A stretch of 64,000 nucleotides of DNA from Thermomonas sp. S9 (GCF_024704365.1 NZ_JAJDFY010000001.1:1-64000), one strand, 5' to 3'. Positions 1 through 8,463 are shown, numbered from the stretch's first letter. The notes: a model not told the origin generated them from the sequence alone. Program-made: numbers and translations.

Positions 1-223
1 TCGAAGCTGGCGCGGCAATGGTCACGCTCGATCGGCCGGAAGATCATGTCGGATCAGCGGGCGCAGGATGCGGCCGGCGAGCTTCCTTGGCGCTCCATCC
101 GCCAGGCAGCCGCGCTGACTGTTTCGTCCGGCAGACCATCGCCCAGCGTGAGCGCCACCCACAGCAGTTGATCCATCGCGATGAGCAGGTGCTGGACGCG
201 CGCCGCGTAAAGGGTGTGCTCAT
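1..223 (-). CDS. Small conserved Mu-like phage protein, cut by window edge
   Basis: Last visible gene of the prophage tail region; it runs off the left edge. After the ATG at 223 one base must be gained to enter the frame that reads YAARVQHLLIAMDQLLWVAL, then a LGDGLPDETVSAAAWRMERQG segment. This pattern is familiar to me from small uncharacterised proteins near tail-fibre genes of Mu-like prophages. Further frame breaks follow before a stretch ending near DMIFRPIERDHC. The function is unknown. The identity of the family is a recollection of the pattern, not a database hit. Confidence 0.45.
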
Positions 224-608
224 AGCGTCCGCAAGCCCGAAGATGTCCATCCGCCCGCGCCGGGCGTCAGCCCGAGCGCTGGCAGCATAGCCTCCACCAT
301 GGGGTGCGCGCGCTGATGGTCAGTGCGAACTCCCACCAGTCCTGCACGTCAGTGGCCTGCCGTGAGACGCCGCCTCCACCGCATCCCGCAGCCCAGCACG
401 GTTCAGCGCCTGCCGGATCTGGCGCGGCGTGACGGCATCCGGCACCGGGACGGGCGCTGGCGGCAGCGGGTAGGCGAGCATGGTCCATTCCACGCCGGTC
501 CAATTGGGGCTGTCCGTCCGGCCACGGGGCCGGTGGTGGGGCGATGGGCGTCTGGCGGCCCGCGATCGGCTGGTCGGACAGGAATCCATAATCATCGTAG
601 CTGTACAC
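222..608 (-). CDS. Tail fibre assembly / XkdW-like phage tail protein (frameshifted)
   Basis: Follows the tail fibre gene by a few bases. It starts at GTG 608 (MYSYDDYGFLSDQPIAG), or at an ATG slightly upstream if one base is missing. A proline-rich stretch (PIAPPPAPWPDGQP) leads to a C-terminal helical part with VTPRQIRQALNRAGL, QATDVQDWWEFA and, in other frames, HPMVEAMLPALGLT and MDIFGLADA. The ARQIRQAL / DWWEFA / HPMV..LGLT order is what tail-fibre chaperone or XkdW-like proteins of Mu-like phages show. At least three frame breaks are needed to read it through. Position directly after the fibre gene supports a fibre assembly role, which is an inference. Confidence 0.5.
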
Positions 609-614
609 GTTTCA

Positions 615-1697
615 TCACGCCACCCGCATGTAATACGTACCTGGCGCTGCAGACAGCGCCGGCAGATACCTGTAGCCCGGCCGCGAGCGCGGCAGTCCAA
701 TCAGCGATGTGCCTGACGGCAGCTCAGACCATCGCCTCCTCCACGAGAGGCTGGTAGGCGACGGTGCCGCCCACCGACATCGGCAGTGACCATGTGATAC
801 CGCTGGCTCGCTGCTGGCGGTACGCCATGCTGACGCTAGTTTCACCCAGCGCCCGTCCGCATAGGTCAGCAGGGTCATGTACCCCAGCGTATGACTGCGC
901 GCCGTCCAGGTGATGCCGTCGGGGCTGACACGCCACGTTTTGCCCCACCGCCATCAGCTCGCTCCCGACCAGGCGATGGCCTGCGGCGTCTGCGTCGTGC
1001 CGCTGCTACACTCGCCGTCCAGGTGATGCCATCGGGGCTGGTGATGAGCGTTCCTGCGCTGCCCACGGCCACGAACAGCCCCAGGCCCGCCACCCACACC
1101 ACGCTGTTGAGCGTCTGCGTCGTGCCGCTGCTGCGCGCCGTCCAGGTGATGCCATCGGGGCTGGTGATGAGCGTTCCTGCGCGCCCACGGCCACGAACAG
1201 CCCACGCGCCGACGACCACGTCACGCTTGTAGAGCGCTGTGTCGTGCCGCTGCTGCGCGCCGTCCAGGTGATGCCGTCGGCGCTGGTGACGAGCGTTCCA
1301 TTGTTGCCCACCGCCACCAGCAGCGCACCTGACCATGCCGTGGCGCGTAGAGGTTATAGCTGGTCCCCGATGTGCGGGTCGTCCAGGTCACGACGTCCTG
1401 CGCTGCGTGCACGACGCCGACACCCCCGGTCGCCACATATAGCGCCCCTACCCCTTGATCACCGGAATAAATCGACGCCCCGCTGCGGGTAGTGAACACC
1501 GCGCCAAGGGGCGGATCGTTCACCCCGGTCAGCGCCGGAACTGCGCAAGGTCCAGATACTGGCCGGCCATCGGCGCCACCCCGATGGTAATGCAGACCCA
1601 GGATGGGCGATCACGCCGCCCACGGGCACGCCGACTCCGGTGGGCGCCGCCTGCTGCCGGGGCCGTACAGGCTGCCTGCCAGATCGTAGAGGGCCAT
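615..1697 (-). CDS. Tail fibre / tip protein with tandem propeller-like repeats (frameshifted)
   Basis: Starts at ATG 1697 (MALYDLAGSLYGPG) and ends at 615 with YYMRVA, about 360 residues if frame breaks are repaired. The middle consists of repeats of about 41 residues built on GLFVAVG..GTLITSPDGIT and WTARSSGTTQTLNSVVW, like BNR or YCF48-type beta-propeller blades. The C-terminal part contains GYMTLLTYADGRWVK and SAAPGTYYMRVA. Blade-repeat fibres are used by phages for receptor binding, and the position between the tail genes and a fibre-assembly gene fits. At least four single-base frame breaks are present, several next to G/C runs inside the repeats. Exact receptor role is inference. Confidence 0.6.
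901..1330 (-). repeat. Tandem ~123-bp repeats inside the tail fibre gene
   Basis: The plus-strand word GCCGTCCAGGTGATGCC recurs at about 901, 1014, 1137 and 1259, giving spacings of 113, 123 and 122 bp. A 41-residue blade needs 123 bp, so the shorter unit carries a deletion or divergence. The units are nearly identical over long stretches, which makes the region prone to recombination and to assembly collapse. Confidence 0.85.
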
Positions 1698-1700
1698 GGG

Positions 1701-1961
1701 TCACCTCGATGCCGTCAGGGTCACCGCATAGCCGGGTCGGTGATACCTGCCGCACCCAGACATACCCAGGCCCCAGCAGCCCACGGCCTCCAGCTGCGCG
1801 GCGGGCAGCACGAACCCGCGCACGGACGGCGGCGTCGGCGCATCGGTGGTGGCTCACCGAGCCGCATACGATCCGCCGCCCTGCGCCAGGAACCCCGCAT
1901 CGGTATCCGCCGCCACCTGCACCCAGCCGCTATCCGGCAGCGGGACGTTGAGCGTCGCCAT
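1701..1961 (-). CDS. Small phage tail-region protein, unknown function (frameshifted)
   Basis: Starts at ATG 1961, overlapping the preceding tail gene's stop (1965) closely, and begins MATLNVPLPDSGWVQVAAD. A stop appears after SYAAR unless one base is gained; the repaired frame continues through RGFVLPAAQ and WGLGMSGCGRYH to a stop at 1701. The next gene begins four bases later. About 86 residues. I do not recognise the family. Its place between tail tube and tail fibre suggests a tail component. Confidence 0.45.
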
Positions 1962-1964
1962 CGC

Positions 1965-2708
1965 TTATCCCTGCATGATCAACCGGCCAAACTGGCCGAG
2001 CGGGCCTGCGGCATCCTTGCTCACATCCGCCAGCACCCGGCCGGAGAGCTCGAAGCGCTGAAGTTCATCCGAGATCAGCGACAGGTCCTTGGTCGGGTTG
2101 AGCGCCACGCGGTGAGAGATCGAGGACGACAGGCTTGTTGCCGTCCGCCGTGTTGATGCCGTCGAAGCGCGCCGCCCCGGCTGCGGCGACTTGAACATCG
2201 CCGTGCGCTTGGCCGCACCAAAGCTGTAATCGACCCTTGAACGGCTGGGTGAAGCCGGTGACGTTGAACTCGATCGCGCCCTGCGCGGCAGGCACCTTGT
2301 AGTCGGTGCCGGCCGCGAGGGTCGCCGGCGTACTCGCCGAATCCGTGACCAGTACCGCCGACACGAACTGATTGGCCAGCAGCCGCACCTCCGCCTGCCA
2401 CGATGCCGGTCGGCGCGTCTCGTCGGTCACCGTGCCGGCGGTCACGCTGGAGGTCTGGCCGAAGAGCGAGAGCTCCAGGTTCTCGGTGGAAATCTCGCCG
2501 AGCGTGTGGGAAAACTCCCCGTCTTGCTCTTGATCAGCTGCAGTCGGTGAGCCGCTGGCCGGAGTGGGACTCGCCAGTGCTCGATGGTCTCCACGTTGAG
2601 CGAGACCCTTCAGATCCGGCACGTTGCCCACCCAGCGCAAGGCGAGCGGGTTGCCGTTGGTATCGCGGGCGGCGAGATAGACGCGCCCCTGTCCGAAAAG
2701 TAGCTCAT
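1965..2708 (-). CDS. Major tail tube-like protein (frameshifted)
   Basis: A strong ribosome binding site (AAGGAGT) precedes ATG 2708. The first codons need one inserted base to reach LFGQGRVYLAARDTNGNP. Further readable blocks are GEFSHTLGEISTENLELSLF, TSSVTAGTVTDET, TLAAGTDYKVPAAQGAIEFN and, in another frame, ELSGRVLADVSKDAAGPLGQ at the C-terminus. This layout (about 247 residues, Thr/Gly-rich, beta-strand pattern) is that of siphophage-type tail tube proteins. No sheath gene is adjacent, which points to a non-contractile tail. About four frame breaks are required. Confidence 0.6.
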
Positions 2709-2711
2709 GAC

Positions 2712-3132
2712 TTACTCCTTGCGGTTGATGATGTGGATGGCCTCGAATGCCAGCGGGTGAGCAGCACGCCGGTGGCGTAGTCCGGCTTCGAGTGGAGCGG
2801 CTGCCATCAGCGGCTTGTGGCCTGGCGGCTGCCAGCGGTACAGGCGCGCCATGACCTCGGTCGCCAGATCGGAGGCCGCATCGCGCGCGGCCGAGCCGCC
2901 TGGCGTCGCCCACATGGCGCACGGCCACGATGACCAGCCAGCGGCTGGCCACGGCGATGGCGCCGGGCGATTTGTCGTCCTCGACGCGGTAGCCGTCGGC
3001 ACCGACGAACAGGGCCGGAAGCGCCCGCCCTGCCACGGCCTCCATGGACAGCTCGGCGACCGATGACACGCCGCCCGGCACGTCCGGGATGGCGGCCAGG
3101 CGGTCGCGGATCAGGCGCTCGATGGCCAGCAT
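2712..3132 (-). CDS. DUF1834-like (Mu gp37-type) tail completion protein
   Basis: Starts at ATG 3132 with MLAIERLIRDRLAAIPDVPG and continues SVAELSMEAVAGRALPALF and SRWLVIVAVRHVGDARR. Its 3' part is in other frames and ends IHIINRKE at 2712. Mu gp37 and relatives (DUF1834) are about 140-180 residues with this kind of N-terminal helix followed by a 'WLVIVAVR' strand. It sits right after the gp36-like gene, as in Mu. Two frame breaks after residue 80. Role in tail terminator or connector assembly is by family context. Confidence 0.6.
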
Positions 3133-3564
3133 CACCAGCCCTCCATGCCGTCGCGTCCGAAACACCGGCGCCGGCCCGCTCTTGGCGGCGGCGAGCGACA
3201 GCGCCGGCTGGCTCGCGGGCGGAAGAACGGCCGGCAGGCCCAGACTCACGATGCCCTTGGCGATCGCCTCCAGCAGCTTGCGCGCATCCTCGTAGCGCGG
3301 CGCACATCGTCGGAGGCGACGTCCTCCCATAGCCGGTAGCGCGCGACGTCGCAGGCAATGCGCGCGAGCGCTGCCGGCACGGTCGGCAGCGGCAGCTTGT
3401 AGCGGCTGGCGATATAGCCGTCGATCTCGGCCTGCGCGTCGTCGAGGCGCACGCTGGGCCACGGCGGCATCGACCACGCTTGAGCCGGTGCGGTCGGTGC
3501 GCTGGGCGACTCTCATCCTCTACCGTAGCGGGTGATGAGGTCGGGCGAGCGTGGCGTAGGCCAT
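3132..3564 (-). CDS. DUF1320-like (Mu gp36-type) head-tail connector protein (frameshifted)
   Basis: Starts at ATG 3564 (MAYATLA, then DLITRYG after a frame change). It continues VAQRTDRTG, DAQAEIDGYIASRYKLPL, ALARIACDVARYRLWED and DARKLLEAIAKG, and ends PVFRTR with a repaired C-terminus overlapping the next start at 3132. DUF1320 proteins of Mu-like phages show exactly the order DLI.RYG - E.D.YL..RY.LPL - L...C.DIA.YRL - A...L..IA.G. Three or more single-base breaks. Mu gp36 homologues are head-tail connector components. Confidence 0.7.
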
Positions 3565-3567
3565 GCC

Positions 3568-3776
3568 TTAATCCTTGACCTCGGCCACGGCCAGCATCGG
3601 ATCTGCGCGCAGCGCCTCGCCTGCCAGGGCTCGGCCTCGATGAGCTTCGAAACGCGGCCGAAGGGGCCGATTGGCGCGGTAGCGCGGCATATCGCCCAGC
3701 GCCGCCACGGTGCGCACCGCATCAGGCGCACGGTGGAGGCGGCGGGCTGGGCGGCGGTTTTATCGGCGCGGGCCAT
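3568..3776 (-). CDS. Small HI1506-like head/tail region protein (frameshifted)
   Basis: Starts at ATG 3776 (MARADKTAAQPAASTVRLMR), with the major head gene ending just before it, and ends at TAA 3568 with ADPMLAVAEVKD after frame repair. Readable middle parts are RTVAALGDMPRYRA and GPFGRVSKLIEAEPWQA. The C-terminal 'L.ADPML.V.E' resembles the HI1506-related proteins that lie between the major head and gp36 genes in Mu-like phages. Homology is tentative because the gene is short and broken. Confidence 0.4.
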
Positions 3777-3779
3777 GAG

Positions 3780-4702
3780 TCACCCTTAGCCAGCCACGGC
3801 GAGACGATGACCTCGACCGCGCGGTGGTAATCTGGGTTGCTCTCGCCGCCGGTGATCTGCGCCTCGATGAGCGAGGCGCCTGCGCGCGCAGGGTGGACGG
3901 CACCACCCCCTAGATGCGTGGGCTTGACGCCCATCGGCGGCCGCCGTCGGCCTTGATGCCCATCATCGCGGCCATCGCGGCGTTGAAGTTGGCGGCATCG
4001 AGCGCGGCCTTGCTCTTGTAGGCCAGCTGCCAGAAGCCAAAGCCGGCGTTGCAGCGATAGCGGATGCCGTAGCCGTACTCGTCGCCGCGCATGAACACGC
4101 CCTCGTCCTGGGGAGCTGGTCATGGACGCGACTCCGGCGGTGGTGCGCTCCTGGAAGATCAGCGGCTCTTCAGCGCCCGGCTGGCGTCGAGCAGATACCA
4201 GGCAGGATCGGTGCCGGCTTGCAGGTTGGCAACCAGCGCCGCCGTGCCGGTGCCGTCCACGTTCGGATAGACCGGGTGGTCGGTGTCGAAGAAGTTCTGG
4301 CCATCGAAGCACAGCGTCGTCTCGCCGGCGGCCAGCAGGGCGAAGACCAGTTCATCGGCGTGTGCCTTCGCCGCGCGCCCCATCTCGGCGAACAGTGGCG
4401 TATAGACGCCGACGTTGTCATCCTCGATGTCGGTGCGCTTGACCGCGACGGTGCCCTCGTAGAGACTTGTTCTGCACCTGGTAGGCGCTGGGAGGCCATG
4501 TCCTTGCCCAGCCGCGGTCGCCCACCCATTCGCGCAGCTTCGGGAACTGGGTTGAGCCAGCCGTAGGTGTTCGAGGTGTTTGAAGACGGAACGCGGGTTG
4601 CGATCTTCTCCCAATCGGTGGGGGTCGCGGCCAGCGCGTCCTGAAGGCTTTCGAGAAGCCGGTGCGCAGACTGATGATCAGCGCGGGGGTGATGATGACC
4701 AT
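3780..4702 (-). CDS. Major head (capsid) protein, Mu gpT family
   Basis: Start ATG 4702 is preceded by AGGAG at good spacing. Readable blocks, in order: MVIITPALIISLRTGFSKAF, TYGWLN, FPKLREWVGDR, KSLYEGTVAVKRTDIEDDNV, YTPLFAEMGRAAKAHADELV, CFDGQNFFDTDHPVYPNVDG, PAWYLLDASRALK, FMRGDEYGYGIRYRCNAGFG, WQLAYKSKAALDAANF, MGVKPTH and VEVIVSPWLAKG. These match the Mu gpT capsid family closely, including the DTDHP and YLLD.SR signatures. The full protein would be about 305 residues, the usual length. Three or four frame breaks interrupt it. Confidence 0.85.
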
Positions 4703-4959
4703 GCCTGTTTCTCCTTTGCGGTGGATTTCCGAGATGGGCGCAGCCTGCGCCGGTGATGCGGTAGCGGTCGCCGTCGCGGCGCACGAGCCCCTGCTCGGCC
4801 AGGGTGGCGAGCAGGAAGTCCACATGCGCGGCCAGGATCGGCCAGCGCGCGGCGCGGATGAAGCCGCCCACCTCCTGCTGGCTGGCGGCCATGCGCTCGA
4901 CGTGAGGCCGCTCTAGAATCAGGCGGCGGCCTGCGTCGTTGTCGCGTTATGAATTTCAC
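4703..4959 (-). CDS. Small winged-helix-like phage ORF between protease and capsid (uncertain)
   Basis: The 250 bp between the protease stop and the capsid start encode a readable stretch RMAASQQEVGGFIRAARWPI, then HVDFLLATLAEQGLVRRDGD and RYRITGAG. The 'LL..LAEQGLV.R.GDRYRIT' ending is typical of a winged helix. No single frame runs from a start to a stop before the capsid gene, so at least one frame break is present and the exact limits are unknown. Its function is not recognised. Confidence 0.35.
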
Positions 4960-5997
4960 GCACGGGCGATCTCCTGCTTGTGCGCGGCGAACTCGGCCTC
5001 GCTCATGCCGAGCAGCTGGCAGGCGATGCGATCCTCCTCGGTGAGCCAGGGTGACCGTGCTCGCAGCCGAGGCGACGGAATGCGCATCCTTGTCCGGCGG
5101 CGACGATCACCGGCGCGGCCTTGGCGAGGCGGCGAAGCCCTGCGGGTCGCGGCTGGCGTAGGCGATGGCTTTCAGTCTTTCCAGTGCCGGGGGCGAGCTT
5201 GCCCGCGCTCATGGCGGCGTGCTCACTGCGGCCTCGGCCTTCTCCGCGGCGACATCCATCTGGAGCTTCGAAAGCTCCTCGGCCACCCTTTGTGCTGGCT
5301 CATGGGCACCCACTGCGCCCGGTCCGGCGCGGCCGGCTGCGCGGACTGCGCCGCCTGCGCGGCGGCCTCGGCGGCAGTGAGGCGGTCGACCAGCTTCTGC
5401 AGCTCGGCGGCCACCTCGTCGGCGTGGTCGCCGTGACCGGCAGGTTGAGCATGTAGATCAGGCGTTCCAGCAGTTCATCCACGGCACGAGCCTGCAGTTG
5501 GGCGCGCGGCGGCCGCGCGCAGGTGCAGGTTGGGGGTATGGGTCAGGCCGGCGCCGACCAGCTCGACGATGGCGCCGTCCTGGCGATGCATGAACACCGG
5601 CGGAGGTAGCGGTACTGCGCGCGGCCAGCAGGGCGGCGCGCTGCGGCGTCCAGGTGACGCGCGCCCACAGGCCGTCCTCCGCGCATGTCCAGCGCCGTGA
5701 TCCAGCCCGCGGCCGGCACCGGGCCGGCCTTGTCGGTGGCCGTCAGGCTCTGGTGCTCGTAGTCGATCGGCAGGTCGGCGCCGTGGCGGGCGAAGGCCTC
5801 CAGCACGGCGGCGGCGTCGAGGGTGTAGGGGCCGCGGCCGTCGCGGCCGAGAAAACACCCCCGCCGGGATGAGATGCACCCACTCCGGCGGGGACTTCCC
5901 CACCCTGGAGATCAGGGTCTGCATGCAGCGATGGCCAGCACGTCCCGCGCCAGCAGACGGGCAGGGGATCGGGACGGACGTGGGACGGCGTGGCCAT
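4956..5997 (-). CDS. Head maturation protease with C-terminal scaffold (Mu gpI/Z type)
   Basis: ATG 5997 lies 31 nt downstream of a palindromic promoter element. Readable parts: MATPSHVRPDPLP, ARDVLAIAACRP, RVGKSPPEWVHLIPAGVFS, VLEAFARHGADLPIDYEHQS, GPVPAAGWITALDMR, RYLPPVFMHRQDGAIVELVG, GLTHTPNLHLR. These are hallmarks of the Mu-like prophage I protein. The downstream part MDELLERLIYMLNLPVTAT, AAELQKLVDRLTAAEAAAQA and RIACQLLGMSEAEFAAHKQE is the coiled-coil scaffold region ending at the 4956 stop. In Mu, protease I and scaffold Z share one gene, and this organisation fits. About five frame breaks occur. Confidence 0.8.
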
Positions 5998-6027
5998 GCG
6001 CCCAGAATCCGGTGCCGCCGCGACCTG

Positions 6028-6048
6028 CAACAGGCCGACCCGGGTCGG
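6028..6048 (-). promoter_or_regulatory. Candidate late promoter element, copy 2 (head operon)
   Basis: On the minus strand this reads CCGACCCGGGTCGG followed by CCTGTTG; the core extends to a perfect 18-bp palindrome with flanking GG/CC. The same sequence occurs at 14374-14394. In both places the element ends exactly 31 nt before the ATG of the next gene and lies just downstream of a terminator. No good -35/-10 pair is visible, as expected for a promoter that depends on a Mor/C-type activator binding a dyad site. The activator role is inference. Confidence 0.6.
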
Positions 6049-6053
6049 CCCGC

Positions 6054-6081
6054 AAAGACAAAGGCCGCAGGCGCGGCCTTT
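6054..6081 (-). terminator. Intrinsic terminator before head operon
   Basis: Perfect 9-bp stem AAAGGCCGC / GCGGCCTTT with a 4-nt loop, followed on the minus strand by TTTGTCTTTG. It closes the operon that ends with the small gene at 6107 and directly precedes the copy-2 late promoter element. Confidence 0.7.
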
Positions 6082-6106
6082 GAAGGGGCGCCAACGGGGG
6101 TTGCGG

Positions 6107-6331
6107 TCAGGCCACGTGCGCCATGGGCAACGGCCGGCCATGGCGCCACCCCGTGACCGCGTTTGAAGTGCGTTTAAACGGGCGCTGGCGCGTTTTAGTC
6201 GATCCGGGTGGTACGTTGGTAGCGGCGGCGCATGAAATGCGCGCACAGCGCGTTCTACGCGGTTGGCGGTCAGGCGTCGGCCAGAATGCCCGGACGGCCT
6301 CCAGCACCAGCGCGCGCGCCTGCTCGTCCAT
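6107..6331 (-). CDS. Small phage protein of unknown function
   Basis: Starts at ATG 6331 (MDEQARALVLEAVRAFWPTP) about 50 bases after the virion morphogenesis gene and ends just before the terminator at 6081. In frame upstream the sequence RRYLPITEAGR is also open, so the true start may be earlier. After residue 20 the composition (many Arg, Cys, Ser) suggests a frame change; the alternative frame reads NRVERAVRAFHAPPLP. I do not recognise it. Two GTTTAAAC-like AT islands lie inside, unusual for this GC-rich region. Confidence 0.35.
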   Translation of the reverse strand: MDEQARALVLEAVRAFWPTPDRQPRRTRCARISCAAATNVPPGSTKTRQRPFKRTSNAVTGWRHGRPLPMAHVA

Positions 6332-6379
6332 CCGGCCAGCCTCGGTGATAGGCAGATAGCGCCGCGCCGGGTTTGCGTC

Positions 6380-6815
6380 TCAGCCGCCGGAAAGGTGCTC
6401 GCCGATGATCTCCAGGATGGCGCGCTTGTCATCCTCGCCCAGGGTGCGCGCCTCGGGGTCGGCCATGAGCAGGCCACGCCTTGGCATCTTCTTCGTACCG
6501 TACTCGTGGAAGACGGCATAGCGCAGGCCGAAGCCTACCTCGGCGACGTCGCGCCCGGCGCGGCTCGTTGCGCTGTCCAGCAGGTCGCCGGTCTGGTAGA
6601 GGATGCCGCCGCGCCCCTTTTTTCTGGCCAGCGTCACGGGCGACAGGGGCTGCCACGGGCGGCCCGCCGGGTCGCGCTCGGTCTCGAAGCGGTTGAGCGC
6701 CCGTGCCTCGAGCCCAGGCGATCTCCCGCATCGCGGGCGTCAGGTCGGAGACGCGCTGCTGGAGGCGCTCGGGCGCCTGGCGCACCTCGCGGTCGTCGAT
6801 GTCGATCCTGATCAT
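6380..6815 (-). CDS. Virion morphogenesis protein, Mu gpG family (frameshifted)
   Basis: Starts at ATG 6815 (MIRIDIDDREVRQAPERLQQ), continues VSDLTPAMREIA, and after two frame changes reads PVTLARKKGRGGILYQTGDL and SATSRAGRDVAEVGFGLRYA, VFHEYGTKKMPRRGLL and AILEIIGEHL before the stop at 6380. The 'P.T...K....L..TG.L..S' and 'Y...HQ/EYG...MPAR..LG' pattern is that of PF05069 virion morphogenesis proteins, here about 144 residues. It follows the portal and minor head genes as in Mu. Confidence 0.75.
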
Positions 6816-6848
6816 GGCGCCTCCATCATGCCAGCCAGACGGCGCGCT

Positions 6849-6876
6849 TTGACGCGCGGGGCGGGTAGGCTATACT
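6849..6876 (+). promoter_or_regulatory. Sigma70-type promoter facing the tRNA-like RNA
   Basis: TTGACG at 6849-6854 and TATACT at 6871-6876 are separated by 16 bp, a near-consensus pair in an otherwise very GC-rich phage region. It points rightward, against the phage operon, and would start transcription at about 6883, a few bases before the tRNA-like fold. Confidence 0.6.
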
Positions 6877-6882
6877 GAGCCG

Positions 6883-6966
6883 TGGTGGTGGTGCGTTGCG
6901 CCCTGACAGGTAACGGGACCGCGCCAGCGGAGAATGTGTGGGTTCGAGTCCCACCGCGCATCACCA
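6883..6966 (+). ncRNA. tRNA-like RNA (T-arm, acceptor stem and CCA; anticodon arm abnormal)
   Basis: A canonical T-arm is present: GTGGG-TTCGAGT-CCCAC at 6938-6954. The 5' end GGTGGTGCG (6887-6895) can pair over 9 bp with CGCATCACC (6957-6965), and a CCA follows at 6964-6966. A D-arm-like hairpin CCC-loop-GGG (6901-6917) contains AGGTAA. Where the anticodon arm should be there is only a 4-bp CCGC/GCGG hairpin with a 4-nt loop (6919-6930), so no 7-nt anticodon loop exists. One or two extra bases also separate the T-stem from the acceptor. It may be a tRNA damaged by indels, a degenerate tRNA, or a true tRNA-like RNA. It has its own promoter. Confidence 0.45.
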
Positions 6967-8288
6967 GCCCCCACAACACGCGCAGCTCCCCGGCCTTCAG
7001 GCGCCGGTTGAGCACATCCACCGATTGCAGGTAGGCCGACTTGGCCGCATTGGTCACGCGCTTGGGGCGGCCTGTCACGAAATCCACCTCCACCGCTAAC
7101 TGCGGCGTGCGTGCATCCGCGCCGGGCAGCGTCACAATGGCTTGCCGCTCTTGAGATCGAGCACGAGCGCCACGGCCTGCCGCCACAGGCTGGGCAGTTC
7201 GCGCCATTGCGCATCGGCGAGCGCGTTGCCGTCGTCGCGATGACGGCCGGCCTTCGGTCCGTAGAGCAGGCCGGGGCGCACCATGACCTCGGCGCTTTGC
7301 GGTGCGATTCCGGCGGCCGCCAGATGCGCCAGATCGCGCGCGGAGATCACCCCGAGCCACCCCAGACGGTTGCGCTCCGTGCCGGCCAGCGCCGCATCCA
7401 CCCAGGTTGCCAGTCGCGCTCGATGAGCGGCGCAAGGTCCTCGGCCATATGCGCCCGATGGCGGCGGCGTAGCCTGCCACCTTATCGCGCGCGGCATCGA
7501 TCAGTCCCCGCCAGCGCAGGCTGGCGTCGCCCACGTTGTAGCCGAAGCCTGGGTCGATGGCCCAGGGAACGCGCCGGACTTCGCCGGTGCGCGGGTTGGT
7601 CCATTGCACATCCGGCTCCTGCGGCGCGGACTTCTTCAGATCGTCGCGCGCCTCATACTCCTCGCGCCGCATCGGCACCGCCACGCAGCGGCAGCGCCAG
7701 CCGCAGGGCGGGTAGTGCGTCCGCCACCACGGATCGTCCACCGGCAGCGTCACGCCGTGCCACGGGCGGTGGGACTGGCGCACGCGCTCGTCGGCGCGCG
7801 TGACATAGCGCAGATATGGGTGGCTCGCCTTGGCCGCCTGGATGCGCTCCCAGCGCCCGGCGGCGTGCGCCATGCGGGTGTTGACGTCGTAGATGAGTTG
7901 CAGGCGGCGGGGATTGAAGCGCGTCTTGCGCGCCTCGCCTTCTGGCCCGACGACGGTCTTCTCACCCCCACCATCCCGCCTGCTCGAGCAGCGCGCGCGC
8001 GTCGCGCATCCAGTCGCGGCGGGTCAGGTCGCCCGCCACCGAGCGGGCGAGCTGCTCATGGAGCGACTGCAACAGGTCGGCGCGCGCCAGGCGGCTCACC
8101 GTGAAGGCGCGCGCATGCTCGTCATGCCACAGCTCGTGCCAGTCGTAGGTGATGCGCACCGCGTCGCGCCCTTGCATGTAGCGCACCGCCTCCTCTGGCG
8201 GCAGCAGGAATGCGCGCGCGAACTCGTCCGGCGCAGCAGGCGCCATGATGGGCGCGTCAATCGGATCAGCGGCGATGCGCACGGGCAT
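6961..8288 (-). CDS. Minor head protein / head morphogenesis, Mu gp30 (F) family
   Basis: Starts at ATG 8288 (MPVRIAADPIDAPIMAPAAP) and continues EFARAFLLPPEEAVRYMQGR, RDWMRDARALLEQAGWW, RMAHAAGRWERIQAAKASHP, YLRYVTRADERVRQSHRPWH and DPWWRTHYPPCGWRCRCVAV. The YLRY...D.RVR..H..W.G.. and PPCGWRCRC blocks are the PF04233 signature of phage Mu F-like minor head proteins. The C-terminal part, partly in another frame, has LWRQAVALVLDLKSGK, IVTLPGADARTPQLAVEVDF and AYLQSVDVLNRR; such tails in this family can be PBECR-type nuclease-like domains, which I cannot confirm. The stop is uncertain: a TGA at 6961 needs a frame change, otherwise translation runs over the tRNA-like sequence to 6812. Confidence 0.75.
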
Positions 8289-8463
8289 GCTTGCGCTCCC
8301 AGTCGTCGCGGCATTCGGCGCTGCACCATCTCAGGCTGGGCGCGAGCGGCTCGCCGCACCACAGGCATGCGCCGGTAGGCGCAGGGCCGGTGTGGCGACG
8401 CAGAGCGAGCAGGCTCGCCATCTCGCGTTCGATGCGCTCGGCGGCGATGTCGGCCTCGTCCAT
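8266..8463 (-). CDS. Small C4 zinc-finger protein of phage head operon
   Basis: Intact 65-residue ORF starting at ATG 8463, overlapping the portal stop (ATGATG/TGA) and the next start. The N-terminal helix (MDEADIAAERIEREMASLLA) precedes a four-cysteine cluster CLWCGEPL.....WCSAEC at about residues 39-56, spaced like a DksA/TraR or treble-clef zinc finger. Tight overlap on both sides suggests translational coupling. A regulatory or structural role cannot be told apart from sequence. Confidence 0.65.
   Translation of the reverse strand: MDEADIAAERIEREMASLLALRRHTGPAPTGACLWCGEPLAPSLRWCSAECRDDWERKHARAHRR

Noticed and set aside
901-1330. CRISPR-like regular repeats
   Set aside because: Units are about 123 bp, contiguous and coding (beta-propeller blades); there are no unique spacers and no cas genes.
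6883-6966. Ordinary tRNA gene
   Set aside because: T-arm, closing stem and CCA are present, but no 7-nt anticodon loop or proper anticodon stem can be drawn; kept only as a tRNA-like RNA.
6870-7214. A small minus-strand protein ending in the pattern WDSNPH..RW
   Set aside because: This translation is the reverse complement of the T-arm (GGTTCGAGTCC), a familiar false gene over tRNA-like sequence.
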